Source: DATFQI01 sp963816955
GTDB lineage: Bacteria > Actinomycetota > Thermoleophilia > Solirubrobacterales > Solirubrobacteraceae
Direction of reading: 5' to 3'
Length of the DNA: 64,000 nt
Assembly (NCBI GenBank): GCA_963816955.1
Contig: CAWFME010000005.1
Location: 372,001-436,000 of the forward strand
Part shown: piece by piece, positions 45,609 through 54,777 of the stretch
Position numbering within the stretch: position 1 is the first letter of the stretch
Layout of the letters: each line of letters begins with the position of its first letter
Made by a program: the position numbers and the translations under genes
Notes under the pieces: model-generated
Told to the model about the DNA's origin: nothing
What the model saw: only the letters and a program-made list of their open reading frames with translations
Databases searched by the model: none

Positions 45609-47202
45609 TGCAGATTCCCATCGTAGGAACGAAAGGCACCCCAACCGGGAGTACGAGGAAGTTCCCGAGACCGAATTGAGGCGCGGCGACGCGTCGAGCG
45701 GCGAGGGCGCACTTCGTGATGAACCCGCCGAAGGAGCCGCCGGACAGACTGTTGTCTCTCCAGTCGATGATCTCCAGGTGTGGCAACGGGCTGGCCGTTG
45801 GACCTCCCTGTTCCGTCTGCCAGAACGGATACTCGTCGCAGGCCGTCGACTGGCCACTTCCTACGCAGTTTTGACTGCCAAGACTCGTGTCCGTCTGGGG
45901 TCGGGTGGCATACCAGCCCGTGTTCGTCCCTCTGTCGAGATACCTCAGCCGTAGCCACGGGTTGTGGTGATCGAGCGCCTTGGCGATGTGCGCGGTGGCT
46001 TGTGGGTGGTCGCTTCCGCCGACGAAAATCGGCAGTTCCGGACTTCCACAGTCCGCGCCCGTAAAGCCTGGCGTCACCCGCACGCGGGTCAAGCACTCGC
46101 GGGCGATCTTGTCACGAACGTAGCTGTCTTCGAGAATCGGGCTGGCGGGATTGTTGGCCCCTAGACGATCCGCGACGATGTCAACGAGCACCGTATCGAG
46201 CCACGGCTTCAACGTCGGATAGCGCTCAGGATGCCGGTCTACTTCCTCGCGCAGAGCCTCTTGAAGAGCGGCGTCTCCGGGGTCGGGAGGTGCCGGCAGC
46301 GAATAGTCGAAGGGCTGGTTCGTATAGTCTGCGAGTGCCTCAGCGACCGCATTCCTGTCCTCGAGCATCGTCACGACGCCGGGAATCGGAGTCAGACTGG
46401 CAGTAGGGCCGGTCCCCACGGCACATTGGTACCAATTGTACGTCAGCTGCTCGTAATACGCCGACGAGGGTGTCATGAATGGCGAGCTGACGCAGTTGTC
46501 GGGCAAGATGTGTTTGACCGTTGACTGCACGTACTTCGACGCCTGGAACTGCAATGACTGGTTCATCAGCACGTAGCCGTCGAAAGGCATCGCTGGGTGG
46601 TCGCAGCAGGGGAACGTGAAAAACGGGCCGGTATCGCCCTTGTTGAAGTGCTCAAGCCGATAGAGATGCGTCGGATACGGCTTCCACTCATCACCGGACG
46701 GGTCAGTAGGAGCCTCGGGCATCCCGACGCGCAGAAACCTGGCATTGAGTCCGGTTCCGATCCGGTAACCGACCGTGAAGGTGTATGCGCCGAGCAATAT
46801 CGTCATGCCAGGCCCCGGCTTCAGTGGCGGCAAAACCTTCGCGTTCTTCCGAAGTGTGAAGATCTCGCCGGCCAGAGCAGGATCACTAGGTGTCTCTCGC
46901 TCGGCCGCCAGCAGCGCGGAACAGGTCGGCGGACCACACGTGCTCGCGCTTCGCGACGGCGAGCCGCGGCCAATCCAATCAGCGACTGCAGCCTCGTTCG
47001 CCCCAATCGCCGGCGAGTCATCCCATGGTCCGCTCTGCGCCGACGCAACATGGGGGAAGGCACCAAGCAGGGCGATCACGCCTGCCGCAGCGAGCAGAAT
47101 GACGGGTTTGGATCCGGCAAAGCGCGCTCGCAGAGAAGCTGCAACCGCAGTACCGAATCCACCGACGCGAACACGCAGCCCGCGCTGACCAGCTGATGAC
47201 AT
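45586..47202 (-). CDS. Secreted protein with C-terminal NucA/NucB-type DNase domain
   Basis: 538 aa. N-terminal signal or anchor (PVILLAAAGVIALLGAFPHV, cleavage after ASA). A long middle region (about aa 100-400) is not recognised but has paired Cys (TFPCCDHP, DNCVSSP, RECLTRVR). The C-terminus has TACDEYPFWQTEQGGP, LEIIDWRDNSLSGGSFGGFI and FLVLPVGVPF, matching the CDEYPF...EGG...N..QG..LS.F pattern of NucA/NucB sporulation-type DNases; the Asp-Glu pair is the likely active site. The overlapping SUKH gene suggests it is a toxin delivered outside the cell. Less GC-rich than the chromosome around it. Confidence 0.75.
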   Translation of the reverse strand: MSSAGQRGLRVRVGGFGTAVAASLRARFAGSKPVILLAAAGVIALLGAFPHVASAQSGPWDDSPAIGANEAAVADWIGRGSPSRSASTCGPPTCSALLAAERETPSDPALAGEIFTLRKNAKVLPPLKPGPGMTILLGAYTFTVGYRIGTGLNARFLRVGMPEAPTDPSGDEWKPYPTHLYRLEHFNKGDTGPFFTFPCCDHPAMPFDGYVLMNQSLQFQASKYVQSTVKHILPDNCVSSPFMTPSSAYYEQLTYNWYQCAVGTGPTASLTPIPGVVTMLEDRNAVAEALADYTNQPFDYSLPAPPDPGDAALQEALREEVDRHPERYPTLKPWLDTVLVDIVADRLGANNPASPILEDSYVRDKIARECLTRVRVTPGFTGADCGSPELPIFVGGSDHPQATAHIAKALDHHNPWLRLRYLDRGTNTGWYATRPQTDTSLGSQNCVGSGQSTACDEYPFWQTEQGGPTASPLPHLEIIDWRDNSLSGGSFGGFITKCALAARRVAAPQFGLGNFLVLPVGVPFVPTMGICNGPNPPA

Positions 47203-47449
47203 CGTCTAGACCTTCGTCCGTTGTCTGGCAAACGGAAGCAAGGCCCGCCGCCCCTCATCTTCAGCTTCAGCGGAATTCGATGGATGTCAAGTCGCGACGC
47301 AATCACAAGACGGATGAACGGCCGAAATTCCGGACTGGACGTCGGCGCTCGCGTGGGCGCCTACTCGCCGAGGGGCGGTCTTTATGAATCTTTAGGAACT
47401 CGATTGCCCGAACGGGGTTCTCGGCGGCTTAACGGTCGAGGACGCGTTC

Positions 47450-50284
47450 GTGTTGTCGATCGGAAAGCTCGGGGCTGACCAGGCGAGGTACTACCTCGAC
47501 CAGGCCCAGGGCCGTGTGGATGTGGTCGACAGCGTCGGTGATGGGATCGAGGACTACTACGCCGGCGGGGCTGAGGCGCGCGGCGAGTGGATCGGCGCCG
47601 GCGAGCCGCGAACTCGGGCTGCAAGGGCCGGTCGAGGGGGAGGCGCTGCGGCGGGTGCTGGCCGGCCTGGACCCGTCGGACGGGTCGCTGCTGCGGTCGT
47701 CCTCGAGCCCGATCCGGGTGGGCGGGTTTGATCTGACGTTCTCGGCGCCGAAGTCGGTGAGCGTGCTGTTCGGCGTCGGCGACGAGGAGCTGCGGGGGCG
47801 GGTGCGGGCGGCGCATGACGTGGCGACGCGGGCGGCGGTGGCGTATCTGGAGGGGTCGGCGGCGGCGGTCCGGCGCGGCCATGGCGGGGCGGTGGTGGAG
47901 GAGGCGTCGGGGTTTGTGGCGGCGGCGTTCCGGCATCGGACGTCGCGGGCGGGGGATCCGCAGCTGCATACGCACGTCCTCGTCGCCAACCTCGGCCGCG
48001 GTGCCGATGGGCGCTGGTCGGCGCTGGATGGCCGGCGGTTGTACGCGCATGCGCGCACGGCGAGCTTCGTCTACCAGGCGGTGCTGCGCAGCGAGCTGAC
48101 CCGCACGCGTCGGGGTGGAGTGGTCGCCGGTGCGCAAGGGGATCGCCGAGGTCGTCGGGGTGCGCCGGCGGGTGCTGGTGGGGTTCAGCCGCCGCGGGCG
48201 GAGATCGAGGCCGCGCTCGAGCAGCGCGGCACGTCGGGCGCCCGGGCGGCGGAGGCGGCGGCGCTGGCCACGCGTCAGCCGAAGGACCCGGCGACCGTCG
48301 CGCGGGAGCTGACCGGCGAGTGGCGGCCCGGCGCGCGCGGAGCTCGGGCTCGGCCGTGAGCGAGCTCGCGTTGATCACCGGGCGGGCCGCGCTCGAAGGA
48401 GCCGAGCGCGCGGGAGTGGGATCGCCTGTTCGAGCGGCTCGCCGGCCTCACCGGCCTCACGCGACGCAGAGCGACGTTCACGCGCGACGAGGTCCTGCAG
48501 GCCGTCTGCGAGCAGCTGCCGCCGGGCGCCCGCGTCGATCGCGCGAGCCTGGAGGCGGCGGCCGACCGCTTCCTCGCGTCCGAGCACGTGATCGCCCTGG
48601 TCGCCGACGAGCCCCGCGAGGGCGAGGCGTTCCGTCGGCGCGACGGGCGCGTGCTGCCGGTCGACCGGCAGCAGCTGCGCTACTCCACGCGCGCGCACCT
48701 CGAGCTCGAACAGGAGCTGATCGACCGCGTCCTCGCGGCCCGCCGCGGCGACGCCGGCGTGGCCACCGAGCATGGCCTGGCGCGAGCGATGTCGTCGCGG
48801 CCGACGATGACGGCCGAGCAGCGCATCGCGGTCGAGCGGCTCTGCCGCGACGGGGACGGGGTCGCCGTGCTGGCCGGCCGGCCCGGCACGGGCAAGACGT
48901 TCGCGCTGGCCGCCGCCCGCGAGGCGTGGCAGGCCGCCGGCCATCCGGTGCTCGGTGTGGCGACCGCGCGCCGTGCCGCGGCCGAGCTGCAGGACGGCGC
49001 CGGGATCCAGAGCACGAGCACGTTCGCGCTGCTCGCCGACCTGCGCGAGCCGTGGGCAGCCGATGCCGGCCCAGGTGTGTGCTCGTCGTCGACGAGGCGG
49101 GCATGGTCCCGACCCGCGAGATCGCCGAACTCGTCGACGCCGTTCTCGCTGTCGAGGGCAAGGTGGTGCTCGTCGGCGATCACCGTCAGCTGCCCGAGCT
49201 CCAGGCCGGCGGCACCTTCCGCGCGCTCGTGCAGCGCGGGCTCGCGCTCGAGCTGCGCGACAACGTCCGCCAGGTCCACGCCTGGGAACGCGAGGCGCTC
49301 GACCAGCTCCGTGACGGCGAGCCCGAGCAGGCGCTCAGCGCCTACGCCGCCACGACCGCATCACCGTCGAACCGACCGCCGACGCGACCCGCGCCCGACT
49401 CGTCGATGACTGGTTCGCCGCCGGCGACCCGGCGCCGCGGTGATGATCGCCCACCGCCGCGCTGACGTCGCCGACCTGAACGCCGGGCGCGCGAACGCAT
49501 GCGGGCGGCCGGCCTGCTCGGGCCCGAGCTCGACACTCCGGCCGGGACGTTCGCCGTTGGCGACCACGTTGTCGTCAAACGCAACGACCACCGGCGCGAC
49601 ATCAACAACGGCGACCGCGGCCGCGTCACCAACGTCGACCCGACGTGCGGCGCGATCGAGATCGACCTGCGCGGACGACGGACTCGCCTCGACCGACACT
49701 TCCTCGCGGAACCGACCGCCGCCGGCGACCCGCCGCTCGTGCATGGCTACGCGATCACGGGCCACATCGCCCAAGGCCTCACCGTCGACCAGACCTACGT
49801 TCTGGTCACTGACGGCATCGACCGCGAATGGGCCTACGTCGCCCTCAGCCGCGGCCGCCACAGCAATCGCCTCTACCTCGCCGTCGAGGGCGACAACGAC
49901 CGGGCCGAATACGCACCCGCCGGCCCAACTGCCGATCCGCTGGAGCGGCTCGCCCGCCTGCTCGAACGCAGCAGCGCGCAGGTCCTCGCCATCGACTCCG
50001 GCCAGCCTGTCGACTCAGCGTCGCTCGAGCAAGCGACGCTCGAACGTCGACGGCTGGAGCACCGCCGGTTCGGCTGGCTCCCGGGACGGCGGCAGGAGCT
50101 CGAGGCCGCTCGTGCGCATGAAGCCGACGTCCGTCGCGAGCGGCTCGAGCGCCAGCACGGGGGACGTCCGTTCGCGACCGATGCGGAGTGGCGCGAGCGA
50201 CTTGACCAGCAGCACGAGCGTCAGCTCGAACGGGCCACCGAGCGCATACTGCGACGAGAGCGCGGCATGGGGCGGGAGCTATGA
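47450..50284 (+). pseudogene. MobF relaxase-helicase (TraA/TrwC type), split by about nine frame changes
   Basis: Starts at GTG 47450 (LSIGKLGADQARYYLDQA with the relaxase tyrosines). Later pieces give FDLTFSAPKSVSVLFG, DPQLHTHVLVANLG (metal-binding His), then the helicase: VLAGRPGTGKTFALAAA (Walker A), VLVVDEAGMVPTRE, VVLVGDHRQLPELQAGG, HGYAITGHIAQGLTVDQTYV and AYVALSRGRHSNRLYL. All motifs survive but the frame changes near 47600, 48112, 48197, 48335, 48412, 49077, 49350, 49437 and 49487. Corrected, it would be about 940 aa. No motif carries a damaging substitution, so poor consensus or very recent decay are both possible. It ends in an ATGA overlap with the excisionase-like gene. Confidence 0.85.
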
Positions 50285-50739
50285 CCGCGTCGCCGACACC
50301 CAGGCCGATCGGGAACCGGCGGTTGCATGCAGTCGGTGAGAGCTCGGGCGAGCATGCGCTCGCGGCGGCCCTGATCGAACTCCTCGCCTCGAGTCCGTCC
50401 GCGATGCAGCGGCTCGTCGACCTGCTCGAGGACCGCGGGCTCATCCATACCGAGCCCACCACACCCGTCTACACCGTCGCCTCGCTCGCCGAGGCTCTGG
50501 GCGTGTCGGCGAAGGTGGTGCGCGGGGCCATCGCGAGAGGCGAGCTGGACGCCGTCAAGCGCGGCGGGCGCTGGATCATCCCGGCCGAGGCCGTCGACGC
50601 GTGGGCGCATCCGCCGGCGGTCGCGGCCGTTGGCCGCGTGCGGCCGTCACGGATGAAGTCAAGATCGTCCGCTCGGCTTCCGCGATCGCGCTCCTGCCGG
50701 GGGCGAGTTCTGGACGCCGGCGGCTATGACCTCCTGTGA
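50281..50739 (+). CDS. Excisionase-like helix-turn-helix protein
   Basis: 152 aa. The middle holds a MerR/excisionase-type HTH: VYTVASLAEALGVSAKVVRG, AIARGELDAVKRGGRWIIPA and EAVDAWAHPP, the HTH_17 pattern. The N-terminal half (EHALAAALIELLASSPSAMQ) is a helical region that may bind a partner. It overlaps the relaxase stop and the integrase start by 4 nt each (ATGA and GTGA), so all three belong to one operon. It probably sets the direction of recombination. Confidence 0.82.
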   Translation: MTASPTPRPIGNRRLHAVGESSGEHALAAALIELLASSPSAMQRLVDLLEDRGLIHTEPTTPVYTVASLAEALGVSAKVVRGAIARGELDAVKRGGRWIIPAEAVDAWAHPPAVAAVGRVRPSRMKSRSSARLPRSRSCRGRVLDAGGYDLL

Positions 50740-51945
50740 GCGTGCATCGCAAGGGCACGAAGTGGGCGGTCCGGTACCGCGAGGGCGACCGGAACCGCTC
50801 GAAGACCTTCGACAAGCGCCGGGATGCGGATCGCTTCGACGCCGAGGTGACCCGGCGACGCCAGCTCGGCGAACTGGCCGCGCTCGACGCCGGCCGCGAG
50901 TCGCTCGATGACTTCGTGACGCAGACCTGGGCGCCCACCTACGCGGTCACGCTCGCCCCGAAGACCCGGCAGCACTACGCGAACCTCTACGACTGCCACA
51001 TCTCGCCCATCCTCGGCGGCCTGAGCCTGCGCGAGCTGAAGACGGAGCGGATCGCCCGCTGGCAGGCCGAGCGGCTCGCGGCGGGCGCCGGCCCGGTCGC
51101 CGTCCGGCAGGCGCTCGACCTGCTGAGCACGCTGCTGCAGCGGGCGGTCGAGGGCGAGCGGATCCCGACGAACCCCGTGCGGCTGGTGCGTCGCGCACCG
51201 CGGCCGCGACGGGAGGAGGTGCGGCCGCTGGCACCGCGCACCGTCGAGGCGATGCGCGCCGCGGCGTCGCCGCGCGACGCCACCCTGCTGTCCGTGCTCG
51301 CGTACGCCGGGCTCCGGCCGAGCGAGGCGCTCGCGCTCCACTGGAGCGACGTGCGGTCGCAGACGATCCTCGTGCAGCGCGCGCTCTCGCTCGGCGAGGA
51401 CGCCGACACGAAGACCCACCAGCACCGCACCGTCCGGCTGCTCGCGCCGCTGCGCGACGACCTCGAGCGCTGGCGCCGACTCCGCGTCGGGGAACAAGCT
51501 CGTGTTCCCCGGCCACGACGGCGAGCCCTGGTCGCTGCCGGCGTACCAGTCGTGGCGCCGGCGGGCCTTCAGGCGCGCCGTGCAGGCGGCCGGCATCGAG
51601 CACACGACGCCGTACGCGCTCCGGCACTCGTTCGCCTCGCTGCTGCTCCACGAGGGCCGCAGCGTGATCTACGTCGCCCGCCAGCTCGGCCACGACGCCC
51701 GCCTGACCCTGAGCCGCTACGGCCACGTCATCGACGAGCTCGACGAGCAGCCGCGAATCGACGCGGAGACGGCGATCCAGGAGGCTCGTGTTCCCTCTCA
51801 GTTCCCCGAGGCCCCGGAGAACGCGCCTGAGCCCGGACAGCAAAACGCCCGAAACCCGCGTAGAGGCCGCGAATTCCGGGCGATGGAGCTAGGGGGACTC
51901 GAACCCCCGACCTCCTGGGTGCGATCCAGGCGCTCTCCCAACTGA
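50736..51945 (+). CDS. int: Tyrosine recombinase/integrase, frameshifted, ending inside the tRNA
   Basis: N-terminal AP2-like (RKGTKWAVRYREGDRNRSKT) and SAM-like core (WAPTYAVTLAPKTRQHYANL) domains, then the catalytic domain: LAYAGLRPSEALALHW (Arg), TPYALRHSFASLLLHEG (HxxR), ARQLGHDARLTLSRYGHV (His and Tyr). The frame changes at the GGGG run 51489-51492; removing one G gives RVGNKLVFPGHDGEPW. The last 20 codons run antisense through tRNA-Ala and stop at 51943-51945, so the stop codon comes from chromosomal sequence. GTG 50736 overlaps the excisionase stop. Confidence 0.88.
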
Positions 51946-51956
51946 GCTATAGCCCC
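51884..51956 (-). tRNA. tRNA-Ala, anticodon CGC
   Basis: 73 nt, reads codon GCG. Acceptor GGGGCTA/TAGCTCC has the G3-U70 pair that marks alanine tRNAs; anticodon loop ATCGCAC lies between CCTGG and CCAGG; T arm GGGGG-TTCGAGT-CCCCC; no encoded CCA. Discriminator is A. It is the integration site of element B and a 46-nt copy lies at 42963-43008. Confidence 0.95.
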
Positions 51957-52070
51957 GCAAGGTCGGCGGCAGGATTTCGCCTGCGCGCCGTGAAGTGCCG
52001 ATTGTAGCCGGGGAGCATGGACCTGGCGAACCGCTCGGCGGCTAGATTGCCTGTCCGCACCGCCGCATCA

Positions 52071-53951
52071 ATGCGCCTTCGCAACCTCTTCACGCCGTCC
52101 TTCCGCAACCGGCTGCGGCTGTTCTTCATGCTGATCGTGGTCATCCCGATGATCGCGGTCGCGCTGGTGCTGTTCCAGATCGTCACGCGCTCGGCGGAGA
52201 GCCAGACCGACGCGCAGCTGTCGGAGGCGCAGCGGGTCGCGAGGAACCTCTACCGGCACTCCGCCACGCGCGCGAACGCCGCGGGCCGCGCGGTCGTGGC
52301 GGACGACGAACTGCGCGAGGCGATCGCCGACGAGGACCCCGCTCGGATCCAGGCGCGGATGGAGGACGCGGCGCGCAAGGCGCGCGCGCGCAAGGTGCTG
52401 CTGATCCTCGACGGCCCGGGGCAGTTCGAGTACGGAGCCGAGCCTGGCGTGGCGCCGGCCCGCAACGCGATCGTCGACCAGGACAGCAAGCCGCTCGGCC
52501 GGATCGTGACCGCCGTCGACAGCGCGACGACGTTCGCCACGAACCTCGAGGACATCGCCGAGGTCGGCGTCGTCATCAAGCAGGGCGACGATGTGATCGG
52601 GGCCTCGCGGCCGGAGCTCGCGAGCGCGGACCTGCCCGAGCGCGGCGGCGACGCCGACGTGGCGGGCACCGAGACGCGCGTCAGCAGGCTGCGCGTCGAC
52701 GGCTTCGACGGCCGCGAGCTGTCCGTGCTCGTCACCCTGCCGGAGTCCTCCGGCGCCGAGTCGACCACCTCGTGGATCGTGCTCGGTGCGCTCGGCGGCT
52801 TCCTGCTGCTGGCGTTCGCGTTCGCGATCACCGTCTCGCGCACGCTGCAGGCAGAGGTCCAGAGCCTGCTCCATGCCGCGCGCGCGCTCGGCCGCGGCGA
52901 CTTCTCCAAGCGCGTCCCGACCGAGGGCAACGACGAGTTCGCCGCGCTCGGCAAGGAGTTCAACTCGATGGCCGAGGAGCTCGAGCACCGGCTCGAGGAG
53001 CTGCAGCGCGAGCGCGCGCGCCTGGCGGAGGCGATCCGCCGGGTCGGCGAGTCGTTCACCAAGAGCCTCGACCGCGTCGGCCTGCTCGAGATCGTCGTGC
53101 AGACGGCGGTCGACGGCGTCGAGGCCGCGGCCGGCCGCGCCACGATCCGCCCGGCCGGGGAGGAGCGGCTGCGCCAGGTCGCCTCCACCGGCGACCCCGA
53201 CGCCTACGAGCGCGTCCTGCACGCCGCGGAGGCCGCCGCGCTCGACGCGGGCCAGATCGCGGAGATCGAGCTGGGCGGCGCGAGCGCGCTCGCCGCGCCG
53301 CTCGGCGGTGAGGGCGGCACGGGCATCGTCTCCGTCGCCCGCGGCGACCGGCGCTTCACCCCCGGCGAGCACGAGCTGTTCTCGTACCTGACCAACCAGG
53401 CGGCGGTGTCGGTCGACAACATGGACCTGCACGAGACCGTCCAGCGCCAGGCCGTCACGGACGAGCTGACCGGCCTCTTCAACCACCGCCGCTTCCAGGA
53501 GGTCATCACCCAGGAGGTCGAGCGCGCGCGCCGCTACGGGCAGGAGATGGGCCTGATCATGCTCGACATCGACAACTTCAAGCGCGTCAACGACACCTAC
53601 GGGCACCTCCAGGGCGACATGGTGCTGCGCGAGGTCGCCCGCGTCCTGCGTCAGTCCTCGCGCGAGATCGACGAGCCCGCCCGCTACGGCGGCGAGGAGA
53701 TGGCGGTCGCGCTGCCCCAGACCGACCTCGAGGGCGCGTACCGCTTCGCGGAGCGCGTCCGGCGCCGGATCGAGGCGCTCGACCTGCCGCTGCTCGACGG
53801 CGACGGGACCCTGAAGGTCACGGCCTCCTTCGGGGCCGCGTCGCTGGCCAACAGCTCCGGCGACGGCAAGGACGCGCTCGTCGCATCCGCCGACGCGGCG
53901 CTGTACCGTGCCAAGCGGTCCGGGAAGAACCGCACCGTTCGTGCCGAGTAA
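52071..53951 (+). CDS. Membrane diguanylate cyclase (sensor, HAMP, GAF, GGDEF)
   Basis: 626 aa. Two membrane segments (about aa 17-38 and 233-256) flank an extracellular sensor; HAMP (HAARALGRGDFSKRVPTEGN) and a GAF-like region follow; the GGDEF domain is from about aa 460 (TDELTGLFNHRRFQEVI, MLDIDNFKRVNDTYGH). The active site is RYGGEEMAVAL, a functional GGEE form, and REID five residues before it fits the RxxD inhibitory site. It makes cyclic di-GMP and may affect motility. TAGATT lies at 52043-52048. ATG 52071 gives the best topology; ATG 52017 would add 18 residues. Confidence 0.95.
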   Translation: MRLRNLFTPSFRNRLRLFFMLIVVIPMIAVALVLFQIVTRSAESQTDAQLSEAQRVARNLYRHSATRANAAGRAVVADDELREAIADEDPARIQARMEDAARKARARKVLLILDGPGQFEYGAEPGVAPARNAIVDQDSKPLGRIVTAVDSATTFATNLEDIAEVGVVIKQGDDVIGASRPELASADLPERGGDADVAGTETRVSRLRVDGFDGRELSVLVTLPESSGAESTTSWIVLGALGGFLLLAFAFAITVSRTLQAEVQSLLHAARALGRGDFSKRVPTEGNDEFAALGKEFNSMAEELEHRLEELQRERARLAEAIRRVGESFTKSLDRVGLLEIVVQTAVDGVEAAAGRATIRPAGEERLRQVASTGDPDAYERVLHAAEAAALDAGQIAEIELGGASALAAPLGGEGGTGIVSVARGDRRFTPGEHELFSYLTNQAAVSVDNMDLHETVQRQAVTDELTGLFNHRRFQEVITQEVERARRYGQEMGLIMLDIDNFKRVNDTYGHLQGDMVLREVARVLRQSSREIDEPARYGGEEMAVALPQTDLEGAYRFAERVRRRIEALDLPLLDGDGTLKVTASFGAASLANSSGDGKDALVASADAALYRAKRSGKNRTVRAE

Positions 53952-53965
53952 CCTGGAGGCGAGGC

Positions 53966-54523
53966 ATGGGACTGCTCGACGACGCAATCCGCGAGCACCT
54001 GGAGCTCAAGCGGCGCCACGGGGCCGATCCCGAGGAGGTCACGCGCCAGGAGCGCGAAGCCCTCGGCGCGCCAGTGCGCGGCGAGTTCGCCAAGCCGGCC
54101 GGCGAGGGCGACGGGCCCGCCGCCGTCGCCGCGGGCCCGGCCGAGCCGCCGCCCGAGCCCGAGCCCGAGCCCGCGTCCACCGAGGTCGCAGACGTCCCCG
54201 AGTTCGACGAGCCGCCCGAGATGCCGGGCGAGCCGGAGCCCGAGCCCGTCGAGCGGGCGATCGCGCCCGAGCCCGCGCAGGAGCCCGAACCCGGCGACGA
54301 GGAGGACCCATGGCTCGTCGAGGAGCTCGCGGACTCCGAGCCGCGACCCGAGCCTCCGGCCGCGCGCGCCGCAGGGGCCACGCCGCCACAGGCCGCCGCG
54401 CCTGAGCCCGCCGAGGGCGAGGACGTGCTCGAGGAGACGCCCGAGTTCCTCCAGGAGACGCCGGAGCACGACCGCCTGTGGTTCGAGCAGAAGCCTCCGC
54501 GCGACTTCGACTGGGACAAGTAG
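53966..54523 (+). CDS. Acidic Pro/Glu-rich protein
   Basis: 185 aa. The N-terminus (GLLDDAIREHLELKRRHGAD) is a conserved-looking helix; the middle is Pro/Glu/Ala repeats (PPEPEPEPASTEV), and the end is FLQETPEHDRLWFEQKPPRD. No domain known. GGAGG lies about 7 nt before ATG 53966. It follows the diguanylate cyclase by 14 nt and is probably co-transcribed with it. Confidence 0.75.
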   Translation: MGLLDDAIREHLELKRRHGADPEEVTRQEREALGAPVRGEFAKPAGEGDGPAAVAAGPAEPPPEPEPEPASTEVADVPEFDEPPEMPGEPEPEPVERAIAPEPAQEPEPGDEEDPWLVEELADSEPRPEPPAARAAGATPPQAAAPEPAEGEDVLEETPEFLQETPEHDRLWFEQKPPRDFDWDK

Positions 54524-54712
54524 CACTGGACTTCTGACGGATCTTCGTCCAGGCGCCCTTGAGCGGCGCGCCCGGACGGCCGATCCCAGCCCTCAGCCCC
54601 CGTTCTCTCCCGGGCGGGGCTCTGCCGGAACCAGGCGGGGATGGTTCTCCTGCCCCGGAACCCAATCCCCGCGTTCCCCCGGCACGGCTCGCTCGACGCG
54701 GGCCGCGCGGTT

Positions 54713-54752
54713 GCCGCCGCGCGGCCCGTGAGCCGAGCCGCCGCGCGGCCCG
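54713..54752. repeat. Direct repeat before the CDF gene
   Basis: GCCGCCGCGCGGCCCG occurs at 54713-54728 and 54737-54752 (24-bp period), each with an internal CCGCGCGG palindrome, 25 nt before the CDF start. Possible metal-regulator sites. The rest of 54524-54777 shows no gene. Confidence 0.4.
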
Positions 54753-54777
54753 CGCCACGAGCCGCCACCATGGCCTG

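Larger units (their letters stand above)
42996..51929. mobile_element. Element B: integrative, probably mobilizable element at tRNA-Ala(CGC)
   Basis: Bounded by direct repeats GGGTGCGATTCAG (42996-43008) and GGGTGCGATCCAG (51917-51929) inside a tRNA-Ala fragment and the complete tRNA gene. It contains, from right to left, a tyrosine integrase next to the tRNA, an excisionase-like gene, a MobF relaxase-helicase, and cargo genes in a visibly less GC-rich stretch (about 43.0-47.4 kb). No type IV secretion genes are present, so it is an IME-type rather than a self-transmissible element. Excision by the core would leave an intact tRNA. Confidence 0.8.

Noticed and set aside
51489..51492. Programmed ribosomal frameshifting in the integrase
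   Set aside because: GGGG lacks a slippery heptamer and a following pseudoknot, and similar one-base breaks occur in unrelated genes of the window.
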